Source of the DNA: Lachnospiraceae bacterium
Lineage (GTDB): Bacteria; Bacillota; Clostridia; Lachnospirales; Lachnospiraceae
Length of the DNA: 35,256 nt
NCBI GenBank assembly: GCA_021153185.1
Contig: JAGKTY010000023.1
Coordinates: 1-35,256, forward strand
Reading direction: 5' to 3'
Shown: positions 1 through 7,671 of the stretch, in pieces
Layout of the letters: each line of letters starts with the position of its first letter
Numbering within the stretch: the stretch's first letter is position 1
Notes under the pieces: model-generated
Told to the model about the DNA's origin: nothing
What the model saw: only the letters and a program-made list of their open reading frames with translations
Databases searched by the model: none
Translations under genes and position numbers: made by a program

Positions 1-203
1 TGCCCAAGGACAATCGGGTTTGTGATTTCCACGCTTTTTACCTGCTCAGGTGATATGTGTAGCATCGAGCAGATAAGGGCCTTGAGCACTTCCGTATTCT
101 TTTGCAGTATGGCTCGGAACATGTAGTCATTGGTGAAGGTGTAGTCGATAGGACCGGTGGCTTCAGCCAGACTCTGGCTGATTGAGATTGTTGCGTTTGA
201 CAT
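1..203 (-). CDS. Rpn family / PD-(D/E)XK nuclease family transposase-like protein, 5' part only
   Basis: Partial gene that runs off the left edge; 67 codons are visible. The start is the ATG at 203-201, with an AAGGAG ribosome binding site seven bases upstream. The N-terminus contains TNDYMFRAILQKN followed by LKALICSMLHI and VEITNPIVLG. From memory this is the opening of the Rpn/PD-(D/E)XK transposase-like family (PF12784 type), common in multiple copies in Lachnospiraceae genomes. The catalytic residues lie beyond the window, so integrity cannot be judged. Members of this family are linked to DNA cleavage and recombination, but most are uncharacterised. The gene is divergent from prmA and probably unrelated to it in function. 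Confidence 0.75.
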   Translation of the reverse strand, partial: MSNATISISQSLAEATGPIDYTFTNDYMFRAILQKNTEVLKALICSMLHISPEQVKSVEITNPIVLG

Positions 204-563
204 AGAGAATCTCCTTTCGGGGTAGATGTGGTGAAATCAAAATGACTGTAGAATGAGATGACTGTCACGTACTTAGAATTGTACATTACAAGAATATAAA
301 ACCTGTTTATTCCGGTCATTTTGAAATCATGAAGTTAATTGTGAATGAAGCAAGAATCGACTTTGAATTAAGAATAAGAATGCGTTCGCGGTTTGCTACT
401 TGCATAGACGATATTGCTTACCCGTAGGATAACACTTGGAGATGCAGGCGTCAAGAAAGAATGCTACTTTTGCAATTTCTCTCTTTTGACTTGAGAACTA
501 CATCAAAATCTATTACAATAGAAATAGTGCGTATTAGCAAATGATTCGCGAGGAGGAACCCCG
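204..563. other. Intergenic region between the divergent Rpn-like gene and prmA
   Basis: These 360 bases contain no convincing gene. The only long open frame on the minus strand (38-319) overlaps the Rpn-like start in another frame and has no family resemblance. The right end carries a candidate promoter and the AGGAGG ribosome binding site of prmA (551-556). The segment around 380-480 is richer in GC than its flanks but encodes nothing recognisable. No tRNA, riboswitch or clear terminator was seen. Confidence 0.6.
486..514 (+). promoter_or_regulatory. Candidate promoter for the prmA operon
   Basis: TTGACT at 486-491 is followed 17 bases later by TCTATT (509-514). A better -10 match, TACAAT (514-519), sits at a poor spacing of 22. 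The leader would be about 40-45 bases. The call is weak: it rests on the -35 box and position only. Confidence 0.4.
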
Positions 564-1604
564 ATGAAGTGGAAGAAAATATCCATTGAGACAATAGCGG
601 AAGCAGAAGATATTATTATTTCGACATTATATGATATAGGACTTGAGGGCGCCATGATTGAGGACAAGGTGCCGCTGACAGCTTGGGAGAAGGAGCAGAT
701 GTTTGTTGACATACTGCCGGATGCGCCGGACGATGACGGCACGGCGGTGCTGAGCTTTTTTGTGGAGGTGCCATCTGAGGAAGATGCCGCGCCAGACGCC
801 CCCGCAGCCGGTCTTACCGGTGACACGGACAACTCGTATTTCCTGACAAGCGGCGCAGAGCCTGTCGATATGGACAAGCTTCTTGAAGACGTCAGGCGTG
901 AGCTTGATGACCTGAGGATGTTTATGGATATCGGCTCGGGTAAAATCACAGTTTCCGAGACAGAGGATAAGGACTGGCTGAATAACTGGAAGGAGTTTTT
1001 CCACCAGTTTTACATTGATGACCTGCTCGTGACACCGTCCTGGGAGGAGGTAAAACCTGAGGATCAGGATAAAAAGGTGCTTCATATCGATCCGGGTACA
1101 GCGTTTGGTACTGGCATGCATGAGACGACGCAGCTTTGTATCGCGCAGCTGAAGAAGTTTATCAACAAAGATACGGTTCTCCTTGATGTTGGAACGGGAA
1201 GCGGCATTTTGGCAATCGTATCGCTCATGTACGGCATCAAGGAGGCGGTCGGCACAGACCTTGACCCTTGTGCGGTTGAGGCGGTCATTCAAAACTGCGA
1301 GATGAACGGCATCGCACCGCAGCAGTTTGAAATGATGATTGGCAATATCATTTCCGATCAGGAAATCCAGGACAGAGTCGGCTACGATAAATACGACATC
1401 GTCGTTGCCAACATTTTGGCGGAGGTGCTCGTGCAGCTGACCCCGGTCATTCGGGCGCAGCTGAAAAAGGGTGGTATTTATATCACGTCGGGCATTATTG
1501 CAGAAAAAGAGGGACTCGTTGTCGATGCAGTAAAAGCGGCCGGTATGGAGGTCGTCGAAGTAACGCATAAGGGCGAGTGGGTGAGCGTGACAGCGCGCAA
1601 ATAG
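564..1604 (+). CDS. prmA: Ribosomal protein L11 methyltransferase PrmA
   Basis: Transfers methyl groups from S-adenosylmethionine to ribosomal protein L11 in the cytoplasm. The 346-residue protein has an N-terminal L11-recognition region and a C-terminal class I methyltransferase fold. Diagnostic motifs are DPGTAFGTGMHETT from residue 176, the SAM-binding loop LDVGTGSG at 207-214, and VANILAEVL from 281. These identify the family with little doubt. The N-terminal half carries an acidic, alanine- and proline-rich stretch at about residues 70-90 that looks like a linker insertion and makes the protein slightly longer than the usual 300-315. The ATG follows AGGAGG at 551-556. It heads a cluster with rsmE, a cysteine desulfurase and thiI; prmA-rsmE adjacency is common in Firmicutes. 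Confidence 0.97.
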   Translation: MKWKKISIETIAEAEDIIISTLYDIGLEGAMIEDKVPLTAWEKEQMFVDILPDAPDDDGTAVLSFFVEVPSEEDAAPDAPAAGLTGDTDNSYFLTSGAEPVDMDKLLEDVRRELDDLRMFMDIGSGKITVSETEDKDWLNNWKEFFHQFYIDDLLVTPSWEEVKPEDQDKKVLHIDPGTAFGTGMHETTQLCIAQLKKFINKDTVLLDVGTGSGILAIVSLMYGIKEAVGTDLDPCAVEAVIQNCEMNGIAPQQFEMMIGNIISDQEIQDRVGYDKYDIVVANILAEVLVQLTPVIRAQLKKGGIYITSGIIAEKEGLVVDAVKAAGMEVVEVTHKGEWVSVTARK

Positions 1605-1697
1605 AGAAACCCAAAATAGAAAAGAATAGGATTTGCGAGTCCTATGAATGTATGAAATGTGCGCAAATAGGCAAGCATATCACAAAAGGAAATCAGC

Positions 1698-2444
1698 ATG
1701 TATCAATTTTTTGTAGAGCCCGGTCAGATACAGGGAAAGCAAGTGTTCATCACGGGCGGTGATGTCAATCATATAAAGAATGTCCTTCGCATGAAGGTCG
1801 GCGAAGAGTTAGCGGTAAGTAACGGAATCGACGGAAAAGAATACCGCTGCGGCATCGTGAGCATGACGGATGATGCGGTGACGTGCGAGCTGAGGTTTAT
1901 CAAGGAAGACGGCATTGAACTACCGACCAAGATTTATCTGTTTCAGGCGCTTCCAAAGGCCGACAAGATGGAGCTCATCATCCAAAAGGCAGTCGAGCTT
2001 GGCGCATACGAGATTATCCCGGTTGCCACGAAACGCTGCGTCGTGAAGCTCGATGACAAAAAGGCCAAAAACAAAATCGCCAGATGGCAGTCGATTTCAG
2101 AGGCGGCGGCCAAGCAAAGTAAGCGTAAGGTAATTCCGCAGGTGCATGATGTCATGACATTTGGCGAGGCGGTCACGTACGCCGGGTCGCTTCGTGCCAA
2201 TATCATCCCATACGAGCTTGCAGAAGGGATGGATGCGACAAGGGAGCTGATGACCGGATTTGGCAGGGAAAAGCCTGAGTCCATCGGTGTGTTTATCGGC
2301 CCGGAGGGCGGCTTTGACGAAGCGGAAATTGCGCGCGCGATGGAAAAAGGCATCAAGCCGGTTACGCTCGGCAAACGCATTCTGCGCACAGAGACGGCAG
2401 GCTTTACAACGCTTGCATTTCTCATGTACCATCTCGAAAGCTGA
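1698..2444 (+). CDS. rsmE: 16S rRNA (uracil-1498-N3)-methyltransferase RsmE
   Basis: Methylates N3 of U1498 in helix 44 of 16S rRNA. At 248 residues it has the family length: an N-terminal PUA-like domain (MYQFFVEP, HIKNVLRMKVGEEL) and a C-terminal SPOUT methyltransferase. The trefoil-knot motifs are visible: LFQALPKADKMELIIQKAVELG at mid-protein, GPEGGF from about residue 201, and the final LGKRILRTETAG, the SAM-binding knot. The ATG has AAAGGA about nine bases upstream. It follows prmA by 93 bases, in which no terminator or promoter is evident. The order prmA-rsmE supports the assignment. Confidence 0.97.
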   Translation: MYQFFVEPGQIQGKQVFITGGDVNHIKNVLRMKVGEELAVSNGIDGKEYRCGIVSMTDDAVTCELRFIKEDGIELPTKIYLFQALPKADKMELIIQKAVELGAYEIIPVATKRCVVKLDDKKAKNKIARWQSISEAAAKQSKRKVIPQVHDVMTFGEAVTYAGSLRANIIPYELAEGMDATRELMTGFGREKPESIGVFIGPEGGFDEAEIARAMEKGIKPVTLGKRILRTETAGFTTLAFLMYHLES

Positions 2445-2482
2445 TGCGTATGATATAGAAACGGGATAGAGAGGATAGTAAC

Positions 2483-3637
2483 GTGGAAGTTTATTTGGAC
2501 AATTCGGCGACCACAGTCGTTTTCAAGGAAGTGGCCGATCTTGTATATAAATGTATGTGTGAAGACTACGGAAACCCGTCAAGTATGCATATGAAGGGCG
2601 TTGAAGCGGAGCGCATCGTCAAGCGGTCAAAGGAGCAGATCGCCAAGGTCCTTAAGGTAAATGAAAAGGAAATCTATTTTACCGCAGGCGGCACGGAGTC
2701 TGACAACTGGGCACTGATCGGCGCAGCGCTTGCCAATCAGAGGGCGGGCAGACATCTGATTACGACCAAGATCGAGCATCCGGCGATTCTGCGCACGATG
2801 GAGTATTTGCAGTCATTAGGCTTTGAGGTGACGTATCTGCCGGTTGATCACAAGGGCTGTGTGAGACTTTCGGACCTTGAGCGCGCGATGCGCAGGGATA
2901 CGATTTTGGTTTCCATGATGTATGTCAACAATGAGGTCGGTGCAAAGGAGCCGGTAGAGGAGGCCGGAGTGCTCATCAAGCGGATGAATCCAAAGACGCT
3001 GTTTCATGTGGATGCTGTGCAGGGCTTTGGAAAATTTGCGATTTATCCGAAGAAATGCGGGATTGACATGCTCTCGGTCAGCGGTCACAAGATTCACGGG
3101 CCAAAGGGCATCGGGTTTTTATACATCGGTGACAAGGTCAAAATCAAGCCAATCAACTACGGCGGCGGTCAGCAAAGGGGCATGCGTTCGGGTACGGAAA
3201 ATGTGCCGGGAATCGCAGGAATCGGACTTGCAAGTAAGCTGATATATCAAGAACTTGAGGAAGACACCGAGCGTATGCATGCGCTTCGGAGTGCGTTTAT
3301 GAAGGACTTATCCATGATAGACGGCGTCGTATTAAACGGGCCGGATGCGGGCGAGGGGGCGCCGCACATTGTGAGTGCATCGTTCCGCGGAATCCGCAGC
3401 GAGGTGCTGCTTCACGCACTGGAAGATCGTGGTATTTATGTGTCGGCAGGAAGTGCCTGTGCAAGCCACAAGCACACGGTCAGCGACACGCTTTCGGCGA
3501 TGGGAATTGAACAGTCGCTTCTTGATTGCACCATACGGTTCAGTTTTTCCATCTTTACAACAAGGGAAGAAATAGAGTACACTGTGAAAGTGCTTCGGGA
3601 GCTTGTTCCGATGCTTAATAGATATACAAGGAGATAA
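2483..3637 (+). CDS. Cysteine desulfurase (NifS/IscS-like, class V aminotransferase)
   Basis: PLP enzyme that takes sulfur from L-cysteine and passes it on as a protein persulfide. It has 384 residues and a GTG start at 2483. Family marks are YLDNSATT at the N-terminus, FTAGGTESDN, HVDAVQ, the PLP lysine K203 in SVSGHKIHGPKG, and the catalytic Cys326 in SAGSACASHK, followed by the C-terminal IRFSFS. The stop codon is two bases before the thiI start, and thiI's ribosome binding site lies inside the last codons, so the two are almost certainly co-translated. In Bacillus the equivalent pair is NifZ-ThiI, where the desulfurase is dedicated to 4-thiouridine. That role is therefore the likeliest here, although supply to Fe-S clusters cannot be excluded. 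Confidence 0.93.
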   Translation: MEVYLDNSATTVVFKEVADLVYKCMCEDYGNPSSMHMKGVEAERIVKRSKEQIAKVLKVNEKEIYFTAGGTESDNWALIGAALANQRAGRHLITTKIEHPAILRTMEYLQSLGFEVTYLPVDHKGCVRLSDLERAMRRDTILVSMMYVNNEVGAKEPVEEAGVLIKRMNPKTLFHVDAVQGFGKFAIYPKKCGIDMLSVSGHKIHGPKGIGFLYIGDKVKIKPINYGGGQQRGMRSGTENVPGIAGIGLASKLIYQELEEDTERMHALRSAFMKDLSMIDGVVLNGPDAGEGAPHIVSASFRGIRSEVLLHALEDRGIYVSAGSACASHKHTVSDTLSAMGIEQSLLDCTIRFSFSIFTTREEIEYTVKVLRELVPMLNRYTRR

Positions 3638-3639
3638 TT

Positions 3640-4818
3640 ATGTTTCAGTCATTTCTGATAAAGTACGCCGAAATCGGTGTAAAAGGAAAAAACAGATATT
3701 TATTTGAGGATGCACTCGTAAGACAGATCGTGTTTGCACTGCGCAAGGTTGACGGACAGTTTGATGTGCACAAGACGAGCGGCCGTATTTATGTCGATGC
3801 CAAATCTGCATTTGACTTCGATGAAGTTGTCAATGCGCTGACTAAGGTGTTTGGTATTTCCGGCATCTGCCCGGTCGTTGTCCTTGAAGACCACGGCTTC
3901 GCGCAGCTTGGCGAGGATGTCAAAGCGTACATGGATAAGGTGTATCCTGATAAAAACATGACATTTAAGGTGCATGCGAGACGTGCCCGCAAAAATTACC
4001 CGATGGAAACGCCGGAAATCAATATGGAGCTTGGCGCGATTTTGCTTGAGGCATTTCCGGAGCTTTCGGTTGATGTACATGAGCCGGACGTGATGCTCAA
4101 TGTCGAAATCCGTGAGAAGATTTACGTGTATTCGCAGATCATTCCGGGTCCCGGCGGTATGCCGATTGGTACGAGCGGAAAGGCGATGCTGTTATTATCC
4201 GGCGGTATTGATTCACCGGTTGCCGGTTATATGATTAGTAAGCGAGGGGTAACTCTTGAAGCGGTTTATTTCCACGCACCGCCATACACAAGTGAGAGAG
4301 CGAAACAGAAGGTGGTGGACCTCGCAAAATATGTATCCGTCTATGCAGGCCCGATGAAGCTGCATGTGATCAACTTTACGGATATTCAGCTCTACATTTA
4401 CGACAAGTGTCCGCACGATGAGCTGACAATTATCATGCGTCGCTATATGATGCGCATCGCTGAGACAATCGCCGAGGAGACGGGATGCCACGGACTGGTT
4501 ACAGGTGAGAGCATCGGTCAGGTCGCAAGTCAGACGATGCAGTCGCTTGCCTGCACGAACGATGTCTGTTCGCTTCCGGTTTACAGACCGCTCATTGCGT
4601 TTGACAAGCAGGACATTGTCGATATTTCGGAAAAAATTGATACGTATGAGACTTCGATTCAGCCGTATGAGGATTGCTGTACGATTTTCGTTGCCAAACA
4701 TCCGGTGACCAAACCAAACGTGAATGTCATCCGCCTTCATGAGAAAAACCTGGAGGAGAAGATTGACGAGATGGTAAAAGAAGCGCTCGAGACAAGAGAG
4801 ATTATCGAAATCGAATAA
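3640..4818 (+). CDS. thiI: tRNA 4-thiouridine synthase ThiI (short, without rhodanese domain)
   Basis: Adenylates U8 of tRNA and exchanges its oxygen for sulfur. The 392-residue protein shows an N-terminal ferredoxin-like and THUMP region (ends around residue 165) and a PP-loop ATP pyrophosphatase domain with SGGIDS at 187-192. It ends near residue 390 and so lacks the C-terminal rhodanese domain that carries the catalytic Cys in E. coli ThiI. This is normal for many Firmicutes, where the neighbouring desulfurase hands over sulfur directly. The short form also argues against a role in thiamine synthesis. ATG lies two bases after the desulfurase stop, with AAGGAGA overlapping that gene's end. 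Confidence 0.96.
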   Translation: MFQSFLIKYAEIGVKGKNRYLFEDALVRQIVFALRKVDGQFDVHKTSGRIYVDAKSAFDFDEVVNALTKVFGISGICPVVVLEDHGFAQLGEDVKAYMDKVYPDKNMTFKVHARRARKNYPMETPEINMELGAILLEAFPELSVDVHEPDVMLNVEIREKIYVYSQIIPGPGGMPIGTSGKAMLLLSGGIDSPVAGYMISKRGVTLEAVYFHAPPYTSERAKQKVVDLAKYVSVYAGPMKLHVINFTDIQLYIYDKCPHDELTIIMRRYMMRIAETIAEETGCHGLVTGESIGQVASQTMQSLACTNDVCSLPVYRPLIAFDKQDIVDISEKIDTYETSIQPYEDCCTIFVAKHPVTKPNVNVIRLHEKNLEEKIDEMVKEALETREIIEIE

Positions 4819-4828
4819 ATGCATAGTA

Positions 4829-4858
4829 AAAGGGGATACGATAAATCGCATCCCCTTT
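4829..4858. terminator. Bidirectional hairpin terminator between thiI and the HPr-like gene
   Basis: Perfect 9-bp arms AAAGGGGAT (4829-4837) and ATCCCCTTT (4850-4858) enclose a 12-base loop that can pair two further CG steps. The U-tract is short on both sides (TTT then GCTTTA on plus; TTTTA on minus). Its place, 10 bases after the thiI stop and 26 bases beyond the stop of the minus-strand gene, fits a shared terminator for convergent genes. Confidence 0.75.
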
Positions 4859-4884
4859 GCTTTACGCTTTGATGATTAGATCGA

Positions 4885-5115
4885 TTAGATCATGTATGGC
4901 TTTAATACTTCAAGAACTGCCTCAGCGCCATCCTCAGCGTGGATATTTAAATCGATAGGTTTAGATAAATCTAAACTGAAAATACCCATGATAGATTTTG
5001 CGTCGATAACATATCTGCCTGAAACTAAATCGAAGTCGTAATCAAATTTTGTAATCTCATTTACAAATGATTTTACCTTATCAATTGAGTTTAAAGAAAT
5101 CTGTACTGTTTTCAT
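4885..5115 (-). CDS. HPr/Crh-like protein lacking the phosphocarrier histidine
   Basis: A 76-residue protein with the HPr fold signature. The second half, VIDAKSIMGIFSLDLSKPI then HAEDGAEAVLEVL, aligns with HPr's NAKSIMGVMSLG and the C-terminal helix. The active-site loop of true HPr (GLHARPA with His15) is absent: residues 8-18 read LNSIDKVKSFV with no histidine. The regulatory serine equivalent to Ser46 is kept as Ser41 in AKSIMG. It therefore cannot carry phosphate in the PTS relay but could be a target of HPr kinase, like Bacillus Crh. Start ATG at 5115-5113 has AAGGAGG upstream. A good sigma-A promoter lies at 5152-5180. It is convergent with thiI. Confidence 0.88.
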   Translation of the reverse strand: MKTVQISLNSIDKVKSFVNEITKFDYDFDLVSGRYVIDAKSIMGIFSLDLSKPIDLNIHAEDGAEAVLEVLKPYMI

Positions 5116-5127
5116 GATTTTTCCTCC

Positions 5128-5156
5128 TTACAATGAATACCTTCATGATTTATACT
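5128..5156 (+). promoter_or_regulatory. Candidate promoter of mtaB
   Basis: TTACAA (5128-5133), 17 bases, TATACT (5151-5156). The -10 is a 5/6 match and the spacing is ideal; the -35 is weak. Transcription would start near 5163, about 50 bases before the mtaB ATG. It occupies the same DNA as the opposite-strand promoter of the HPr-like gene. Confidence 0.5.
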
Positions 5157-5180
5157 AAAGGGTAGCGGGGGAAAAGTCAA
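5152..5180 (-). promoter_or_regulatory. Sigma-A type promoter of the HPr-like gene
   Basis: Read on the minus strand: TTGACT (5180-5175), 17 bases, TAGTAT (5157-5152). The expected start near 5145 leaves a leader of about 30 bases with AAGGAGG. The -10 box shares bases with the plus-strand -10 of mtaB. Confidence 0.6.
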
Positions 5181-5213
5181 TATTGAAACCATACAAAAAA
5201 AGAGGACAAAACC

Positions 5214-6566
5214 ATGCAAAAAGTTGCAATTCATAATTTAGGTTGTAAAGTTAATTCCTATGAGATGGATGTTCTGCATCAAATGTTACAAAAAAATGGC
5301 TATATCATTGTACCATTTGATGAAATTGCGGACATTTATATTGTCAATACATGTTCGGTGACAAACATCGCTGACCGGAAAAGCAGACAAATGTTACACC
5401 GTGCCAAAAAACAAAATCCGGACGCGATTGTTGTCGCACTCGGCTGTTATGTGCAGACGGCAGGCGAAAAAATAGCGCTGGATGAATGTATCGACCTGGC
5501 AATTGGCAATAATAAAAAGAAAGAACTCATTCCGATTCTGACGGAATTTTTGAAGGCAAGAGGCGAGAATCATACGCTTCGTCATTCGGAGATTATCGAT
5601 ATTGGACAAACCGATGAATACGAGGAGATGGCGCTGAAAGAAACTGCCGAGCATACGCGGGCGTACATCAAGATTCAGGACGGCTGCAATCAGTTCTGTT
5701 CCTACTGCATCATTCCGTATGCGAGGGGGCGTGTGCGCTCAAGGGCTGCAGCGGATATTTTGGATGAAATCCGCGGTCTTGTGCAAAAGGGCTATCAGGA
5801 ATTTGTGTTCACCGGCATCCACATCAGTTCTTATGGTGTCGATTTTGCGGGCGAACATTACAATACGTCGTCTCATAAAGGCGAACCGCTCCTTGCGCTC
5901 ACAAAGCAGGTGGCAGGACTTGACGGTGTCAGACGCATCCGCCTTGGCTCTCTTGAGCCGACGATCATCACGGAAGAGTTTGCAGCGGCACTTTCGCAGA
6001 TTCCGCAGGTTTGCCCGCATTTTCATCTCTCGTTGCAGAGCGGATGTGATGAGACGCTGCGCCGCATGAACAGGCAGTATACGACCACGGATTTTGCATG
6101 CAGTGTCTCGCTTCTTCGCAAGTATTTTGACCAGCCTGCGATTACGACCGATATCATCACGGGATTTCCGGGGGAAACCGAGGAGGAGTTTGCAAAGACG
6201 GAGGAATTCGTAAGGAGCATCCGGTTTTACGAGACGCACATTTTCCCATATTCAAAGCGTGCCGGTACGGTGGCTGAGCGGATGGAAGGGCAGCTGACCG
6301 AGCATGTGAAAAAGGAGCGCGCCAGAAAGCTGATTGCGATTGACAGCGAGCAGTCAAGGCTGTACCGGGAATCTTTTATCGGCAAAGAGCAGTGTGTATT
6401 ACTTGAAGAGGAAAAAGAAATAGAGGGCGAAAAATACATGATCGGACATACGGAGCGTTATGTCAAAGTGGCGGTCAAAGCGGACGGAAAAAATCTTTCG
6501 GGCAATCAGTTTGTGACGGGTGTCCCGGATGGGATGCTGCAGGAAGATATTGTGCGAATGCCTTGA
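5214..6566 (+). CDS. mtaB: tRNA (N6-threonylcarbamoyladenosine(37)-C2)-methylthiotransferase MtaB
   Basis: Radical-SAM enzyme converting t6A37 to ms2t6A in tRNAs that read ANN codons. It has 450 residues, with domains in order: an N-terminal UPF0004 domain whose cysteines C11 (LGCKVN), C47 (NTCSVTN) and C78 (LGCYVQT) bind the auxiliary Fe-S cluster; a radical SAM core with C158-x3-C162-x2-C165 (DGCNQFCSYC); and a C-terminal TRAM-like segment. The opening KVAIHNLGCKVN and the motif IPYARGRVRSR point to the MtaB (YqeV) branch over MiaB or RimO. The last 100 residues are rich in charged residues as expected of TRAM. It appears monocistronic: the next strong promoter overlaps its stop codon. ATG follows AGAGGA. 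Confidence 0.94.
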   Translation: MQKVAIHNLGCKVNSYEMDVLHQMLQKNGYIIVPFDEIADIYIVNTCSVTNIADRKSRQMLHRAKKQNPDAIVVALGCYVQTAGEKIALDECIDLAIGNNKKKELIPILTEFLKARGENHTLRHSEIIDIGQTDEYEEMALKETAEHTRAYIKIQDGCNQFCSYCIIPYARGRVRSRAAADILDEIRGLVQKGYQEFVFTGIHISSYGVDFAGEHYNTSSHKGEPLLALTKQVAGLDGVRRIRLGSLEPTIITEEFAAALSQIPQVCPHFHLSLQSGCDETLRRMNRQYTTTDFACSVSLLRKYFDQPAITTDIITGFPGETEEEFAKTEEFVRSIRFYETHIFPYSKRAGTVAERMEGQLTEHVKKERARKLIAIDSEQSRLYRESFIGKEQCVLLEEEKEIEGEKYMIGHTERYVKVAVKADGKNLSGNQFVTGVPDGMLQEDIVRMP

Positions 6567-6591
6567 AATGTTCCACCATATGGTATATAAT
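6563..6591 (+). promoter_or_regulatory. Strong sigma-A promoter of the ireB-trhP operon
   Basis: TTGAAA (6563-6568), exactly 17 bases, then a perfect TATAAT (6586-6591). The -35 overlaps the TGA stop of mtaB (6564-6566). Transcription from about 6598 gives a leader of roughly 87 bases before ireB. This is the best promoter match in the window. Confidence 0.85.
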
Positions 6592-6684
6592 GGTTTTATC
6601 TATGAGTAGCTGAAGGTGGCACATTGTTGCCTGCCGTTACTTGGTTGTACGTTCGTGAAAGACTTTTGAAAGAAGAGGATAAAT

Positions 6685-6948
6685 ATGCAGGATTTAGGAA
6701 ACACACAGTATTTTAAAGTAGAAGTTGAGCCGGAGACAGGTGTGAAAGTCGTTCTTTCTACTGTATATGAGGCACTTTCAGAAAAAGGATACAATCCGGT
6801 AAACCAGATTGTCGGATACATTATGAGTGGTGATCCGACTTACATTACAAGCCACAAGAATGCCCGCAGCCTGATTATGAAGGTAGAGCGTGACGAGCTT
6901 GTGGAGGAGATGCTCAAAGAGTACATCAAGGTCAACCATTGGGAGTAG
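6685..6948 (+). CDS. ireB: IreB family regulatory phosphoprotein (DUF965/UPF0297)
   Basis: Small cytoplasmic protein of 87 residues. The conserved core is VYEALSEKGYNPVNQIVGY followed by SGDPTYITSHKNAR and the C-terminal helix LVEEMLKEYI. In Enterococcus, IreB is phosphorylated by the PASTA kinase IreK and restrains cephalosporin resistance; in most other species the role is untested. The family usually sits, as here, directly before ruvX and a DUF1292 gene; in many Firmicutes alaS comes first, but here it is absent and the operon starts from its own promoter. Start ATG has AGAAGAGGA upstream. The gap to ruvX is three bases. Confidence 0.95.
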   Translation: MQDLGNTQYFKVEVEPETGVKVVLSTVYEALSEKGYNPVNQIVGYIMSGDPTYITSHKNARSLIMKVERDELVEEMLKEYIKVNHWE

Positions 6949-6951
6949 GCT

Positions 6952-7395
6952 ATGCGCATTATTGGGTTAGATTTTGGTTCAAAAACAGTCGGCGTTGCAA
7001 TGAGTGACGAGCTGCTCCTCACGGCGCAGAGCCTTGAGATTGTACGCCGCAAGGATGAGAATAAGCTGAGACAGACGTGCGCCAGGATTGAGGAACTGAT
7101 TACGGAGTACGGCGCAAGCCGCATCGTGCTTGGCCTTCCGAAGCATATGAACAATACAGAGGGCGAGCGCGTGGAGAAGACGCGTGCGTTCGGCGAGATG
7201 CTCTCGAGAAGAACCGGACTCGAGGTTGTCTATTGGGATGAGAGACTGACGACGGTCGCGGCTGACCGCACGATGATGGAGGCAGGCATCAGACGCGAGA
7301 AGCGCAAGGAGTACGTGGACAGCATTGCAGCGTCTTATATTTTGCAGGGATACTTGGATTATTTGCGTAATCAATCGGACGATTTAGGAGAATAG
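6952..7395 (+). CDS. ruvX: RuvX/YqgF family RNase H-like nuclease
   Basis: The 147-residue protein has an RNase H-like fold: N-terminal IIGLDFGSKTVGVAMSD supplying the first catalytic Asp, VLGLPKHMNNTEG in the middle, WDERLTT, and the C-terminal DSIAASYILQGYL with the last acidic residue. The family was named as a putative Holliday junction resolvase; in E. coli YqgF acts in 5'-end maturation of 16S rRNA. The genome context with RNase J and a YlbF protein favours an RNA role but does not prove it. It starts three bases after ireB, with GGGAGTAGG-type sequence before the ATG. Confidence 0.95.
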   Translation: MRIIGLDFGSKTVGVAMSDELLLTAQSLEIVRRKDENKLRQTCARIEELITEYGASRIVLGLPKHMNNTEGERVEKTRAFGEMLSRRTGLEVVYWDERLTTVAADRTMMEAGIRREKRKEYVDSIAASYILQGYLDYLRNQSDDLGE

Positions 7396-7397
7396 CA

Positions 7398-7658
7398 TTG
7401 GAAAAAATTAGTTTTATCCCGGAGGATGGGAGCGAGAAAGTTTCATTTTTTGTATTAGAACAGACGACCATCGCCGGAAAAACATATTTACTTGTTACGG
7501 AAGAGGAAGAGGGCGATTCAGATGCCCTTATTTTGCGTGATGAGACAATACAAGGACAGGAGGAAGGCGTGTACGTGATTGTGGATGACGATACAGAGCT
7601 TAATGCGGTAGCGGGCGTATTTGCGGGCATGCTGGACGACGTCGATATTACAAAATAG
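7398..7658 (+). CDS. DUF1292 family protein
   Basis: An acidic 86-residue protein with a TTG start at 7398, two bases after the ruvX stop, with TTAGGAG at 7384-7390. Typical family features are SFFVLEQTTIAGKTYLLV, an EEEEGDSDALILRDE stretch and VIVDDDTELNAVAGVF. Bacillus YrzB is the equivalent in the same position after yrrK. No biochemical function is known; conservation of the triplet with ireB and ruvX suggests a shared pathway. The stop codon overlaps the ribosome binding site of rnjA. Confidence 0.9.
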   Translation: MEKISFIPEDGSEKVSFFVLEQTTIAGKTYLLVTEEEEGDSDALILRDETIQGQEEGVYVIVDDDTELNAVAGVFAGMLDDVDITK

Positions 7659-7671
7659 GAGGTTATTATCG

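Noticed and set aside
627..1568. Long open frame (313 codons) on the minus strand opposite prmA
   Set aside because: It is a shadow of prmA; the protein is rich in Arg, His and Cys with no family pattern, whereas prmA carries all expected motifs.
1594..1670. GCGCAAATAG present twice, at the end of prmA and about 65 bases later
   Set aside because: A 10-base direct repeat at this distance is weak, and no function or flanking structure supports it.
6598..6684. Possible small RNA or riboswitch in the ireB leader
   Set aside because: The leader is short, with only a loose GGCA/TGCC pairing and no known motif.
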